Shown here: one piece after another, positions 26,805-35,677 of the stretch
Numbering within the stretch: the stretch's first letter is position 1
Layout of the letters: every line of letters begins with the position of its first letter
Assembly: GCA_013141415.1 (NCBI GenBank)
Contig: JABFQY010000003.1
Span: 457,729-521,728, forward strand
Direction of reading: 5' to 3'
From: Kiritimatiellaceae bacterium
GTDB taxonomy: Bacteria; Verrucomicrobiota; Kiritimatiellia; Kiritimatiellales; Tichowtungiaceae
DNA: 64,000 nt
Translations under genes and position numbers: made by a program
Notes under the pieces: generated by a model
The model's input: the letters and a program-made list of their open reading frames with translations, nothing else
What the model was told of the DNA's origin: nothing
Database searches by the model: none

Positions 26805-27836
26805 ATGAGTAAAACTCCAGGCCGCCTGCTGGCGGGCAATGAAGAAATCCTTGCCGCTTCCTATGAGGAGTTCAACCGGATTCCGGTTGATCTCGACCTG
26901 ACCGACCAGCCAAGTCACCCTCCCCGCACCCAGCAGAAGACCATCGCTGAAGCGGTCAGCGTTTCCGGGCCGGGAACTTTCGCGGGAAAATCCACCACGA
27001 CGATCACGTTCGCGCCGACCGACCGCGAAGGCTGGTGGCTGGATCGCACCGACCTGCCCAACTCTCTGCCGATTCGCGTGGCGATTGACAACGTCTGGAC
27101 GACCGGTTCCATCGTCAGCAACATCGTGCTGCGCGCCGGCGGACCGCATAACTATGTCCGCATGGTGGAACATATCATTTCGCTTCGCATGGGCATGGAT
27201 ATCGACAATCTGATGATCAAAATTGATTCCGGCGATCCGCCGCTGTTTGCACGCGGCAGTCTTGATTTGATTGAAGCGCTCGACCGTGCCGGGCGGCGGA
27301 CGGTGAACCGTCCGGTGAATTATGTGACCGTTAAAGAGCCGGTCACGCTCTGCTGGGATCACGGACAGTTCCTGACCATCGCACCGCATACCGGATCCGT
27401 ACCGAAGCTGACGGTGGATGCCGCTGTTAACTTTCCGAACGCCATCGGACAGCAACGCATCCAGTTCCCGGTTAACTTCACCAATATTCAAACCGGCGCG
27501 GAGGCGCGCACCAACACGCCGTACGGAAAAACGCTTTACTGCAAAACCATCGGCAAAATTTTCGCCGACGTTCGCAATCTCGGCTACACCGACCAGAATA
27601 TCCTGATTGCCGGAAAAACCCGTTATCACAATCAGCCGCGCCTGATTCGTAACGGAAAGTCTCTGGAGCCGGTTTGGCACCGGGGCGTACTCGATCTGCT
27701 GGCGGCGGTTGCACTGATCCCCGACGCTCGGTTCGCCGGAGAAATCACTTCCTACAAGGCCGGACATCGCCTGGACTGCGATATGATCACGCAACTCTAC
27801 CTCAACGATCTTCTGGTTTCAGTCAGCGGCAAATGA
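26805..27836 (+). CDS. LpxC-like deacetylase with altered active site
   Basis: 343 residues that align along the whole UDP-3-O-acyl-N-acetylglucosamine deacetylase fold. The first catalytic block is kept (MVEHI for the VEHL Glu-His pair) and the last histidine is kept (YKAGHRL for YKSGHAL). In the middle block the ligand pair reads WHRGVLD where LpxC has RHKMLD, so His and Asp are five instead of four residues apart, and the following Asp of the DAIGDL motif is Ala. The MDGSA motif is also degraded (ARGSL). It overlaps lpxL, so a lipid A-related role is plausible. It may be a divergent LpxC or an inactive paralogue. Confidence 0.75.
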   Translation: MSKTPGRLLAGNEEILAASYEEFNRIPVDLDLTDQPSHPPRTQQKTIAEAVSVSGPGTFAGKSTTTITFAPTDREGWWLDRTDLPNSLPIRVAIDNVWTTGSIVSNIVLRAGGPHNYVRMVEHIISLRMGMDIDNLMIKIDSGDPPLFARGSLDLIEALDRAGRRTVNRPVNYVTVKEPVTLCWDHGQFLTIAPHTGSVPKLTVDAAVNFPNAIGQQRIQFPVNFTNIQTGAEARTNTPYGKTLYCKTIGKIFADVRNLGYTDQNILIAGKTRYHNQPRLIRNGKSLEPVWHRGVLDLLAAVALIPDARFAGEITSYKAGHRLDCDMITQLYLNDLLVSVSGK

Positions 27837-28726
27837 ATCCGTTCAGAGAAAAAACCGAATACGCACTGGTTAAAGGACTCATCGTCTGTCTGAAGCCCCT
27901 GCCGACAAAAATCATCACGTCGGCCTTCCGGTTGTTCGGTGATCTTTTTTTTCTGCTCGGCTTCCGCCGGCGCAACCTGACGCTGAAGAATCTGGCGATC
28001 GCTTTCCCGGAGAAAAGCCGGAAGGAACGCGTCCGGATTGCGCGGCGGGCGTTTTTGAATATGGCCGAGTTCACCGGCGATAGTTTTCTTCTAATGGCCG
28101 GAAAGCTCAGCCCCGAAGAGATCCTTTCCATGGTGGACGATGCACAACTGGAAAAATACAAAACGATGCGAAACGCGTCCGGCAAAGGCGCCCTCCACAT
28201 CACCGGGCATCTCGGCAACTGGGAACTGATGGCACAGTACGGCGCACTCCAAGGATTGGAATCGCATGTGGTCGCCCGCAAGGGAAGCAATCAGCTGATT
28301 GATGACCGGATTGTAACGCCGCTGCGGACGCGGTACGGCAACAAGGTTTTCTACAAAGAAAACGCCATGATCAATACGGTCAAAGCCCTGAAGCGCAACG
28401 AAGCGGTTTCGTTTCTGATCGACCAGAGAATCGGGCCGAAAGAAGGCGTTCCTGTTCAATTTTTCGGGCAGAGCGTTCTGGCGGTGGCCTCCTGTGCGGC
28501 ACTGCAAATCCGGTTTGATCCGCTGGTTATTCCGGTTTTTCTGATGAAGACATCGCGCCGCCGCTATAAGCTGATTATCGGCGATGCCATCCAGTGGAAC
28601 GATGACGGGTCTCCGCAGGAAGAACAGATTCAAAAACTGACTCAGCACTATCAGCGTGTCATTGAGGAAACGATCCGGCAGTATCCCGACCAGTGGTTCT
28701 GGATGCATAACCGCTGGAGGCTGTGA
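27833..28726 (+). CDS. lpxL: Lipid A biosynthesis acyltransferase (LpxL/HtrB family)
   Basis: 297 residues. An N-terminal membrane helix precedes the HTGHLGNWE-type acyltransferase block (ITGHLGNWELM; His-x4-Asp/Glu variant) and QRIGPKEGVPVQFFG. The family adds secondary acyl chains to Kdo-lipid A at the inner membrane. The ATG overlaps the stop of the LpxC-like gene (ATGA) and its stop overlaps the next start (TGATG), so three genes are tightly coupled. LpxL versus LpxM specificity cannot be told. Confidence 0.9.
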   Translation: MNPFREKTEYALVKGLIVCLKPLPTKIITSAFRLFGDLFFLLGFRRRNLTLKNLAIAFPEKSRKERVRIARRAFLNMAEFTGDSFLLMAGKLSPEEILSMVDDAQLEKYKTMRNASGKGALHITGHLGNWELMAQYGALQGLESHVVARKGSNQLIDDRIVTPLRTRYGNKVFYKENAMINTVKALKRNEAVSFLIDQRIGPKEGVPVQFFGQSVLAVASCAALQIRFDPLVIPVFLMKTSRRRYKLIIGDAIQWNDDGSPQEEQIQKLTQHYQRVIEETIRQYPDQWFWMHNRWRL

Positions 28727-29688
28727 TGAAGGCATTGCTTTTAACCGATGGTAAACCCGGTCACGAAAATCAGTCCATTGCTCTCTGTCGACACTTGGGA
28801 TTGACGTATGAGATTGTCACGGTTTCCTATTCTAGGAAATCCGCCAAAGCGCTCTCCTATCTCTTCGACCGCCTCGGAATCTACACGGAAAAGATATTTC
28901 AGATTGCCGATTTCAGATTGCCGACTGCTGACTTTGACTTTGTAATTTCGACCGGCTCGACGACTTTCTATCCGAACAAGGTTCTCGCCCGGAAGCTGGG
29001 TCTTCCAAACATCGCCATTCTGAATCCAAAAGGCTATCGCCCAAATTTCACATGGATTCTCTGTCCGGCTTACGACCATCCGCCAAAACGGAAAAACATC
29101 ATCGAACTGCCGCTCAATCTTTGCGCCGCTGACCCATCGTTCTTCGTCGAAAAAGCGGATGAGTTTAAAAAATTATATAAACCGGCCAAGCCGGCGGCGG
29201 TTGGATTTATCATCGGCGGACCGAACGCGATATCGACGATTGACGCCGCCGCGCTCAAGCAACAGCTGGAAAAAACGTTTGCCCTCACCGAAGGTTGCGA
29301 ACGCTGGGTGACCACGTCGCGCCGCACTCCGGCGGATGTCGAAGCCGTGATTGAATCCCTGCCGTTCGACTACCGGCTGATCAACTCGCGCGATCCGTAC
29401 AATCCGGTTCCGGCATTCATTCAGCTCTGCGACCGGCTGTTCGTCACCAGCGATTCCGCCTCCATGGTCAGCGAATGTGCCAGCTTCGGTACGGCCTCTG
29501 TAGAAATCCTGATGAACCGGCAAACCAAAACGCCGAACAAGTTTCAGGAACTCATCCGCGGATTGGAAAACCTCAACGCAGTCCATGTTTTTGATGAAAC
29601 TCTTGGTGCGGCGAGCCGCAAAATCCACCTCTCCGCTCTACTGAAAGAACACCTCAAACCGCTAATAAAAATTAAGCAGAATCATTAA
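28726..29688 (+). CDS. ELM1/GtrOC1-family protein (DUF1022)
   Basis: 320 residues of the ELM1-like family: N-terminal LLTDGKPGHENQ, central FVISTGS, IIGGPNA and the C-terminal VTSDSASMVSECA. The fold resembles GT-B glycosyltransferases and bacterial members sit among lipopolysaccharide genes, as here after lpxL, so glycosyl transfer to lipid A or core is plausible but not shown. An in-frame 14-base tandem repeat at 28898-28925 lengthens a loop. The ATG at 28726 was preferred to a GTG one codon before. Confidence 0.8.
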   Translation: MKALLLTDGKPGHENQSIALCRHLGLTYEIVTVSYSRKSAKALSYLFDRLGIYTEKIFQIADFRLPTADFDFVISTGSTTFYPNKVLARKLGLPNIAILNPKGYRPNFTWILCPAYDHPPKRKNIIELPLNLCAADPSFFVEKADEFKKLYKPAKPAAVGFIIGGPNAISTIDAAALKQQLEKTFALTEGCERWVTTSRRTPADVEAVIESLPFDYRLINSRDPYNPVPAFIQLCDRLFVTSDSASMVSECASFGTASVEILMNRQTKTPNKFQELIRGLENLNAVHVFDETLGAASRKIHLSALLKEHLKPLIKIKQNH

Positions 29689-29717
29689 CAGCATAATCAT
29701 TCAGGAGCAGCCTCCTT

Positions 29718-30515
29718 ATGCCTATAACCTGCAAATTCACGCCGCGAATCCTGTCACAGGATGAGTTTCATGCTGTTGATAAAATAGTAATGAGACATGC
29801 CTTTGACATCCAAAACGAGATGGGTCGGCTATTTGACGAGACGATTTATCAAAACGAACTGGCATTCCGCTGTAGAGTTCATGGATTAGAAGTTCTTACT
29901 GAGGGCGTAATCAGCGTCGAATACAGAGATTTCCGCAAACTGTATTTTCTGGATATGCTCGCGAACAACGGTGGGATATACGAACTCAAAGCAACCACAG
30001 CACTGAACAATAATAATGACCTCCAACTGATCAACTACCTCCTTCTCGCGGGACTGCATCACGGTAAACTAATCAATTTCGGACCTACTTCTGTTGAACA
30101 CCGGTTTATTTCTACATCGCTCACACCAGAAGATAGAAAAAACGTCTCTCTCGACACTCGACGTTGGAAGGGCTCTGACTCAGAAGATATTATTCTCAGC
30201 GATGTACTTAGCAGCATGCTTGAAGACTGGGGTCTTTTCCTGAGTGTTGATCTCTACACGGAAGCCATAAAACATTTTCTCGGCAGCAACCGTAAACTCT
30301 GCTCAGTTGCAGTCTCCTCCGAAGGAAGATTGTTGGGCCACCAAAAACTCGCTTTGTTAAACGAGGGCACAGGCCTTCACATCTCCGCCATCGCGAAACA
30401 CCACCCCTCCTACGAAATACATCTTGAAAAACTCTTTTCATACACCCCTCTGAGGAGGATTCAATGGCTGAATTTCAACAAAAACATAGTTCAAATGATC
30501 ACTCTCCAGAAATGA
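29718..30515 (+). CDS. GxxExxY family protein (PD-(D/E)XK nuclease-like)
   Basis: 265 residues. The N-terminal half carries the GxxExxY pattern in divergent form (MGRLFDETIYQNEL), YELKA with the nuclease Glu-x-Lys, and QLINYLLLAGLHHGKLINFG, all typical of the family. The C-terminal half, about 120 residues, is an extra domain I do not recognise. The function of GxxExxY proteins is unknown; they are common as scattered single genes in PVC and other bacteria. Its AT-richer codon use than neighbours suggests transfer. Confidence 0.75.
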   Translation: MPITCKFTPRILSQDEFHAVDKIVMRHAFDIQNEMGRLFDETIYQNELAFRCRVHGLEVLTEGVISVEYRDFRKLYFLDMLANNGGIYELKATTALNNNNDLQLINYLLLAGLHHGKLINFGPTSVEHRFISTSLTPEDRKNVSLDTRRWKGSDSEDIILSDVLSSMLEDWGLFLSVDLYTEAIKHFLGSNRKLCSVAVSSEGRLLGHQKLALLNEGTGLHISAIAKHHPSYEIHLEKLFSYTPLRRIQWLNFNKNIVQMITLQK

Positions 30516-30590
30516 TTCTGCTGTCAATGGTTCTACCAACACTCTATTCCCTGACCCTCAAAAAAAATGATTCTGCTGTCAATTGTTCTG
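30511..30590. repeat. Direct repeat flanking the end of the GxxExxY gene
   Basis: ATGATTCTGCTGTCAAT followed by a TTCT box occurs at 30512-30535 and again at 30567-30590, 55 bases apart. The first copy overlaps the stop of the GxxExxY gene. This leaves under 25 bases of unique sequence before the next gene. Confidence 0.7.
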
Positions 30591-30613
30591 CTGAAACATG
30601 CTAACTTCCCCCC

Positions 30614-31720
30614 ATGCACATTGTCCAAATACTTCCGGAACTGAATCAGGGCGGCGTCGAACGCGGCGCCGTCGAACTGAACCGCGAACTGGTCAGGCGC
30701 GGACACCGAAGTACCGTCATTTCCGCAGGCGGCAGTCAGGTTGCACAAATTGAAAAAGATGGCGGACGGCACATCACCCTCGATGTCTGCTCCAAGAATC
30801 CACTCACCGTTCCAAAAAGAGTTTCTGATCTCCGTCGTCTGATCTCCGACCTCTCGCCTGATATTCTCCATGCCCGCAGCCGCGTTCCGGCCTGGCTGTG
30901 TTTCTTTGCTAATAAGAAACTGAACATTCCCTTCGTCACCACCGTGCATGGATTCAATAGCATCAGCAAATACAGCAAAATCATGACCCAAGGCGACGCC
31001 GTCATCTGCGTCAGTAATCCGGTCAAAAAGTTTATTCAGGGAAACTACGGCACGCCGGAAGAAAAGATCACCGTCATCCACCGAGGAATCGATCCGGCAG
31101 AATTTGACCCCGCGAAGCTCGATCAAAGCTGGATCGACGCGTTCAAAACGAAATACGACCTGAACGGAAAATTCATTATTACCGCTGTCGGGCGCATCAC
31201 GGAACTGAAAGATTACGAAACCTTCATCCGCGCCGTCGCCGCCTGCGCGCAGAAAATTCCGGAACTCCGCGGACTGATCGTCGGCGGCGTGCGGCACGAT
31301 AAGCAGGCCTATTACGAACGGCTTCTTGCACTGGTTAAAGAGTTGCACGCGGAAAAGCAGATCGTCTTCGCCGGCAGTCACAGTCAAATGCCGGAAATCT
31401 ACGCTCTGAGCGACATCCTGGTTTCCTGCTCCAAAAAGCCGGAAAGTTTCGGCCGCACACTGATTGAGGCCATGGCCATGAACACTCCGGTAATCGCCAC
31501 CCGTCACGGCGGCGCACTGGATATCATCGAAGAAGGGCTTAACGGATTTCTTGTGTCGCCCGGCAATGTGAACGAACTGGCCGAGGCGATCCGCAGGCAG
31601 AAAGAAATTCCGCGCACCGGCCTGCGGGAATATGTCCTCGGCCATTTCACTCTGGAAAAAATGGTTGAAACAACAATCGATGTGTATAAAAAGGCTTTTG
31701 AGCAACACGCCCAAGGCTAG
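30614..31720 (+). CDS. Glycosyltransferase family 4 protein
   Basis: 368 residues with GT-B fold: N-terminal ILPELNQGGVERGAVELNREL acceptor-domain start, and a C-terminal nucleotide-sugar domain with AVGRITELKDYETFIRA and the EX7E-type block ESFGRTLIEAMAMNTPVIAT. Family members transfer a sugar from a nucleotide donor during LPS or capsule synthesis. It begins the plus-strand glycan run. Confidence 0.93.
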   Translation: MHIVQILPELNQGGVERGAVELNRELVRRGHRSTVISAGGSQVAQIEKDGGRHITLDVCSKNPLTVPKRVSDLRRLISDLSPDILHARSRVPAWLCFFANKKLNIPFVTTVHGFNSISKYSKIMTQGDAVICVSNPVKKFIQGNYGTPEEKITVIHRGIDPAEFDPAKLDQSWIDAFKTKYDLNGKFIITAVGRITELKDYETFIRAVAACAQKIPELRGLIVGGVRHDKQAYYERLLALVKELHAEKQIVFAGSHSQMPEIYALSDILVSCSKKPESFGRTLIEAMAMNTPVIATRHGGALDIIEEGLNGFLVSPGNVNELAEAIRRQKEIPRTGLREYVLGHFTLEKMVETTIDVYKKAFEQHAQG

Positions 31721-31748
31721 TCTGCAATTTGTGATATATGAGGTATAA

Positions 31749-32513
31749 ATGAATAATCAACTGGTAAATGTAATCTGTTTCAAATGGGGAACGCGCTACG
31801 GCGTTCACTACGTCAATAATCTGTATGCCGGAGTCAAGAAACACCTTCATCGCCCGTTCCGCTTTGTGTGTGTTACAGATAATCCGGAGGGGCTGGCGCA
31901 GGGAATAGAGACGGCACCGATTCCAGAAAACCCCGGTCTGCCCGCATGGCCGAATGTGTTTCTGAAAATGCTGATCACAGCAGATGGATTTGCAAACCTG
32001 AAGGGCCCTACGCTCTTTTGCGATATCGACATCGCCATCATTGATGACATCGACTGTTTTTTCGATTACATGCCGGGTAAAAACATCATAATCCACAACT
32101 GGATTGAGGCTCGGAAACAAATATTCCGCAAACGTCCGGCTATCGGCAACTCATCCGCATTCCGCTTTGAGGCCGGAAAATCACAGTATATCTGCGATAC
32201 ATTCCTGCGGGAAAAAGAACGTGCCATTGACCGGAGTATTTTCTGCACCGAACAGGCTTTTCTAACCTATGCCATGAAAGAGCGAACCTGGTGGCCTGAA
32301 AAATGGGTTCGCAGTTTCAAGCGCCACAGCATGCGTATCTTCCCGTTCAACCTGATTCTTCAGCCCGTCCTGCCCAAACAGACACGCATTCTCGTTTTCC
32401 ACGGCAAACCGGATCCGGATGAAGCGATACAGGGCTACAAAGGAAAGCGCCCGCATCATCACACCTGCCCCGCTCCATGGATCACAGAATACTGGCCGCA
32501 AGAGAAATTCTGA
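31749..32513 (+). CDS. Putative GT-A-type glycosyltransferase
   Basis: 254 residues. A central FCDIDIAIIDDID segment contains DxD motifs expected for a metal-dependent nucleotide-sugar binding site, and the N-terminus (FKWGTRYGVHYVNNLYAGV) looks like the first strand and helix of a GT-A fold. I do not recognise the exact family; it recalls GT8-like and DUF-type capsule enzymes. A GAGG site precedes the ATG. It sits between a GT4 and a GT10 gene, so a glycan role is likely. Confidence 0.65.
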   Translation: MNNQLVNVICFKWGTRYGVHYVNNLYAGVKKHLHRPFRFVCVTDNPEGLAQGIETAPIPENPGLPAWPNVFLKMLITADGFANLKGPTLFCDIDIAIIDDIDCFFDYMPGKNIIIHNWIEARKQIFRKRPAIGNSSAFRFEAGKSQYICDTFLREKERAIDRSIFCTEQAFLTYAMKERTWWPEKWVRSFKRHSMRIFPFNLILQPVLPKQTRILVFHGKPDPDEAIQGYKGKRPHHHTCPAPWITEYWPQEKF

Positions 32514-32516
32514 AAC

Positions 32517-33545
32517 ATGAACAGTACGACACTCATCCGGGTCAAGCTGGCGGCCAGAGGCAGAAGTCTTGAAGGCGGCACCAATTTGGCAGCCCAATGT
32601 CCTGGGAATCAGCCTCAATGGGGAACCTGCCGGTTTAATGCCGCCCCGTTCAGCCGCGAATATGACTGGCTGGTTGTCATGGATGATCTATCGCCCATTC
32701 TGCCCGGCCTGAAAGAAGAACTGGCCTGTCCGCGAGAGAACACCATTCTAATCACATCAGAGCCTTCTTCCGTTGCCCGGTACGGCAAGGCCTTCGCCGC
32801 ACAGTTCGGCCATATTCTGACCAGTCAGGAGGAATGGGCGCTGCCGCACCGGAATGCCATCCGCTCGCAAACCGGCAATCTCTGGTTCTACGGAAAATCC
32901 TATGATGAAGTCTGTCAGGAATCTCCGATATCCAAAACCGGGCTGATCTCCACGGTCTGCTCATCCAAACGGCAGGCCCACACGATGCATGCCCGGCGTT
33001 ATGACTTCACGCAACGCCTCAAAGCCGAACTGCCGGCTCTCGAAATTTTCGGACACGGCGTCCGGTTTATTGAGAAAAAAGCAGACGCATTGGATCCTTA
33101 TAAATTTCATCTGGCCGTTGAAAACCATATTGCAAAGCACCACTGGACCGAAAAACTGGCCGACGCCTTTCTCGGCTATACCGTACCGATCTACTGCGGC
33201 TGCCCGAACGTTTTTGACTATTTTCCAAAAGAGAGCGTCATCCAGATCGACATCAACGACTTCGAAGGATCCCTCAAAACCATTCGCCGGATACTGACTA
33301 CCGATGGGGAATACGAACGCCGCCTTGAAGCCGTCAAGGAAGCCCGGCAACTTGTCATCGAAAAATATAACCTTCCGGCCATGCTCAGCCGGATCATTGA
33401 AAATGCGGTGCCTCCGCCGGCAGACGCGGAAAAAGGAGAAATCTACAACCGGCGCATCATGCGGGTGCGCCATCCTGCCGAATTTGTCCGCTTTGCTGTC
33501 TGGCGCGGCCGGAACTTTCTGCGAAGCATCAGGAAATATTCCTAA
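32517..33545 (+). CDS. Glycosyltransferase family 10 (alpha-1,3/4-fucosyltransferase-like)
   Basis: 342 residues. The C-terminal half has the GT10 donor-binding signature: YKFHLAVENH, then WTEKLADAFLGYTVPIYCGCPN and DYFPKESVIQID. The N-terminal half is divergent, with no obvious acceptor-domain match. Family members transfer fucose (or a related deoxy sugar) from GDP. It starts three bases after the previous gene. A second GT10 gene lies at 34654. Confidence 0.85.
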   Translation: MNSTTLIRVKLAARGRSLEGGTNLAAQCPGNQPQWGTCRFNAAPFSREYDWLVVMDDLSPILPGLKEELACPRENTILITSEPSSVARYGKAFAAQFGHILTSQEEWALPHRNAIRSQTGNLWFYGKSYDEVCQESPISKTGLISTVCSSKRQAHTMHARRYDFTQRLKAELPALEIFGHGVRFIEKKADALDPYKFHLAVENHIAKHHWTEKLADAFLGYTVPIYCGCPNVFDYFPKESVIQIDINDFEGSLKTIRRILTTDGEYERRLEAVKEARQLVIEKYNLPAMLSRIIENAVPPPADAEKGEIYNRRIMRVRHPAEFVRFAVWRGRNFLRSIRKYS

Positions 33546-33644
33546 AGAATATACGGCCCGATAAATTCGAATATCCAGAGAACTTTTTCACTAGTGCTGA
33601 AAACGTAGACCGGGATATTCAGGCAAATGTACTTTAAAGGGGCT

Positions 33645-33782
33645 ATGCATTCATTAATACACATTACATATACAGCAGAAGGCTCAACGGGCAATTTGAG
33701 CTTGCGCAGCCGTATTGGAGTCTCTACTTTACGGTCGTTGGCAGATGAGAAATTGACCTTCGATTTCGACACCCTGAGATGA
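33645..33782 (+). CDS. Possible 45-residue small protein
   Basis: The 266-base gap between the GT10 and FkbM-like genes holds an open frame with GGGG eight bases before an ATG. It reads MHSLIHITYTAEGSTGNLSL at the start and has mixed composition. I recognise no homologue. It may equally be a decayed fragment of a glycan gene; the rest of the gap shows nothing. Confidence 0.25.
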   Translation: MHSLIHITYTAEGSTGNLSLRSRIGVSTLRSLADEKLTFDFDTLR

Positions 33783-33811
33783 CAAGGTTCAGTTAACCGG
33801 AGTTTCCCTAT

Positions 33812-34615
33812 ATGGGTAGTTATCACACAAAACAGGTTCTAACAAAAATCGGTATTTTCCCGGGGGATACCACGCCCGTTGCCGACCTGAGATCACTGGT
33901 ACAGGCGTTGCGTGTTACTGCGATTAAAAAAGATATGATTCGGATAGGTCCCGATAAAGACGGGGGATATCTGCTGCCTGACGATCTTGATGGGGTTCTA
34001 CATTGTTTTTCACCGGGAGTTGCAGACTGCAGTGACTTCGAACTGGATATGGTGAATCGGGGAATGCTGGCTTTTTTGGCAGACCGGTCCGTGGATGGCC
34101 CTGCAGTCGAACATCCCCGGTTCCGATTCATCAAAAAGTTTCTCGCTTCTATCGACGATCCGGCAGACGGGTTGATCACTCTGGATACGTGGTATCATGA
34201 AGAGCTGGGATCCCTTTCTAACAACTCGCCCGATGCCATACTTCAGATGGACATTGAAGGATGCGAGTATGAAGTGATCCACAATATGTCCGAATCGTTG
34301 CTCAACAAATTTCGTGTACTTGTCATTGAATTCCATAAGTTGCATCAACTGACCGACGAGTACTCCTTTAAGTGGATGAGCCGGGCATTTTTTAAGTTAC
34401 TGAGAACCCATGCGGTTGTTCATCTGCACCCGAACAACAATCGTCGCGCAATTTCTTACGGCGGACTGGCAATCCCGTCTACGATGGAATTTACGTTCCT
34501 GCGGCGAGATCGAATTCAGCCGGCCAATCATACCCCCGTATTTCCGAATCAACTGGATCGAAAAACCATAAAAACAAAGCCCGACCTGGCTCTACCGACT
34601 TGCTGGTACGCATAA
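33812..34615 (+). CDS. FkbM-like methyltransferase family protein
   Basis: 267 residues. IRIGPDKDGGYLLPDDL resembles the FkbM-type cofactor entry and LQMDIEGCEYEVIHNM is the family's characteristic acidic helix (DIEGxExxxL). FkbM-like enzymes O-methylate sugars in surface glycans. The glycine-rich SAM loop is weakly conserved. It lies between two GT10 genes. Confidence 0.75.
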   Translation: MGSYHTKQVLTKIGIFPGDTTPVADLRSLVQALRVTAIKKDMIRIGPDKDGGYLLPDDLDGVLHCFSPGVADCSDFELDMVNRGMLAFLADRSVDGPAVEHPRFRFIKKFLASIDDPADGLITLDTWYHEELGSLSNNSPDAILQMDIEGCEYEVIHNMSESLLNKFRVLVIEFHKLHQLTDEYSFKWMSRAFFKLLRTHAVVHLHPNNNRRAISYGGLAIPSTMEFTFLRRDRIQPANHTPVFPNQLDRKTIKTKPDLALPTCWYA

Positions 34616-34653
34616 CGGTCATAGCAGCAAGCCATCCGCCATGGAGCGCCTAA

Positions 34654-35664
34654 ATGAAAGATGAAAAACTTAGCGTCCGTATTGCGGCAGTTGATTTTGG
34701 TTCAGAAAAATTCATGCTCGGAATGGTTCTTAAGCTTGCCGAATACCGTTATACGTTCGAAATCACTACCGACCGCGATGCGGATTATGTATTCCACTCT
34801 AACTCCGGCCATGATGTTTTAAAATACAGTGGCGTGCGCATCTTCATTACTGGTGAAAATGTGACGCCTAATTTCGCCGTCAGTGACTATGCGATGGCTT
34901 TTGATCAACTGACATTCGGCGACCGCTACATCTGGCTTCCACTTATCCGGCTTTACCATGAAGCCTATCCTGTACTGACCGCTCCACGGCCGTCGGTCGA
35001 CGAAATTTTTCGTAACAAAACAGATTTCTGTGCCTATGTTATGTCCAACACAACAAACAGCGCGGAGGAACGCATCCGGATCTTCGATCTGCTCTCCGCC
35101 TACAAACCCGTCAACTCCGGCGGACGCTGGCGCAATAATGTTGGTGGACGGGTCGCGGATAAACTGGCATTTCAGTCAAAGCATAAATTTGTGATAGCTT
35201 TTGAAAACTGCTCGCACCCTGGCTACCTGACCGAAAAATTCGCCGAGGCCGCAGCGGCAAATGCCGTTCCGGTCTACTGGGGAGATCCAACCATCGGAAA
35301 GCTGTTCAACGCAAAAGCCTTTATCAACTGCCATGATTTCCAAACTCTGGAGGAAGCGGTTGAACAGGTTAAACGGATTGATCAGGACGATAACCTCTAC
35401 CGGCAGATGCTGGCAGAGCCATGGTTCCCGGGAGGAATCGAGCCGGAATGCCTGCGCGACAAAGCCTTCGCGGACTTCCTCTCAAATATTTTTGATCAGG
35501 ATCCAAAGACCGCCTTCCGCCGCAACCGCGGACGCTGGGGTCTGAAAAATGAACAGAATCTGTACGATATGTGCCACCGCCCGTATATTCACGGCTATAA
35601 ACTTTTCCGCAAAGGCTGGCGAAACTTCTGCCACACATTTCTACCCCGCCGCAAAATGCATTAA
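34654..35664 (+). CDS. Glycosyltransferase family 10 (fucosyltransferase-like), second copy
   Basis: 336 residues. GT10 motifs: [11 protein letters not shown] in the N-terminal half, then [22 protein letters not shown] and [11 protein letters not shown]. This copy matches the family better than the one at 32517, from which it differs throughout, so it is not a recent duplicate. It is predicted to transfer fucose from GDP-fucose onto a surface glycan. Confidence 0.9.
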   Translation: MKDEKLSVRIAAVDFGSEKFMLGMVLKLAEYRYTFEITTDRDADYVFHSNSGHDVLKYSGVRIFITGENVTPNFAVSDYAMAFDQLTFGDRYIWLPLIRLYHEAYPVLTAPRPSVDEIFRNKTDFCAYVMSNTTNSAEERIRIFDLLSAYKPVNSGGRWRNNVGGRVADKLAFQSKHKFVIAFENCSHPGYLTEKFAEAAAANAVPVYWGDPTIGKLFNAKAFINCHDFQTLEEAVEQVKRIDQDDNLYRQMLAEPWFPGGIEPECLRDKAFADFLSNIFDQDPKTAFRRNRGRWGLKNEQNLYDMCHRPYIHGYKLFRKGWRNFCHTFLPRRKMH

Positions 35665-35677
35665 GAAAGATCTCCGT

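Noticed and set aside
30533-31714. Antisense frame across the GT4 gene
   Set aside because: No recognisable motif and full overlap with a well supported glycosyltransferase.
33542-33826. Minus-strand 94-codon frame between the GT10 and FkbM-like genes
   Set aside because: Starts inside the FkbM-like gene, has no ribosome-binding site and no recognisable content.
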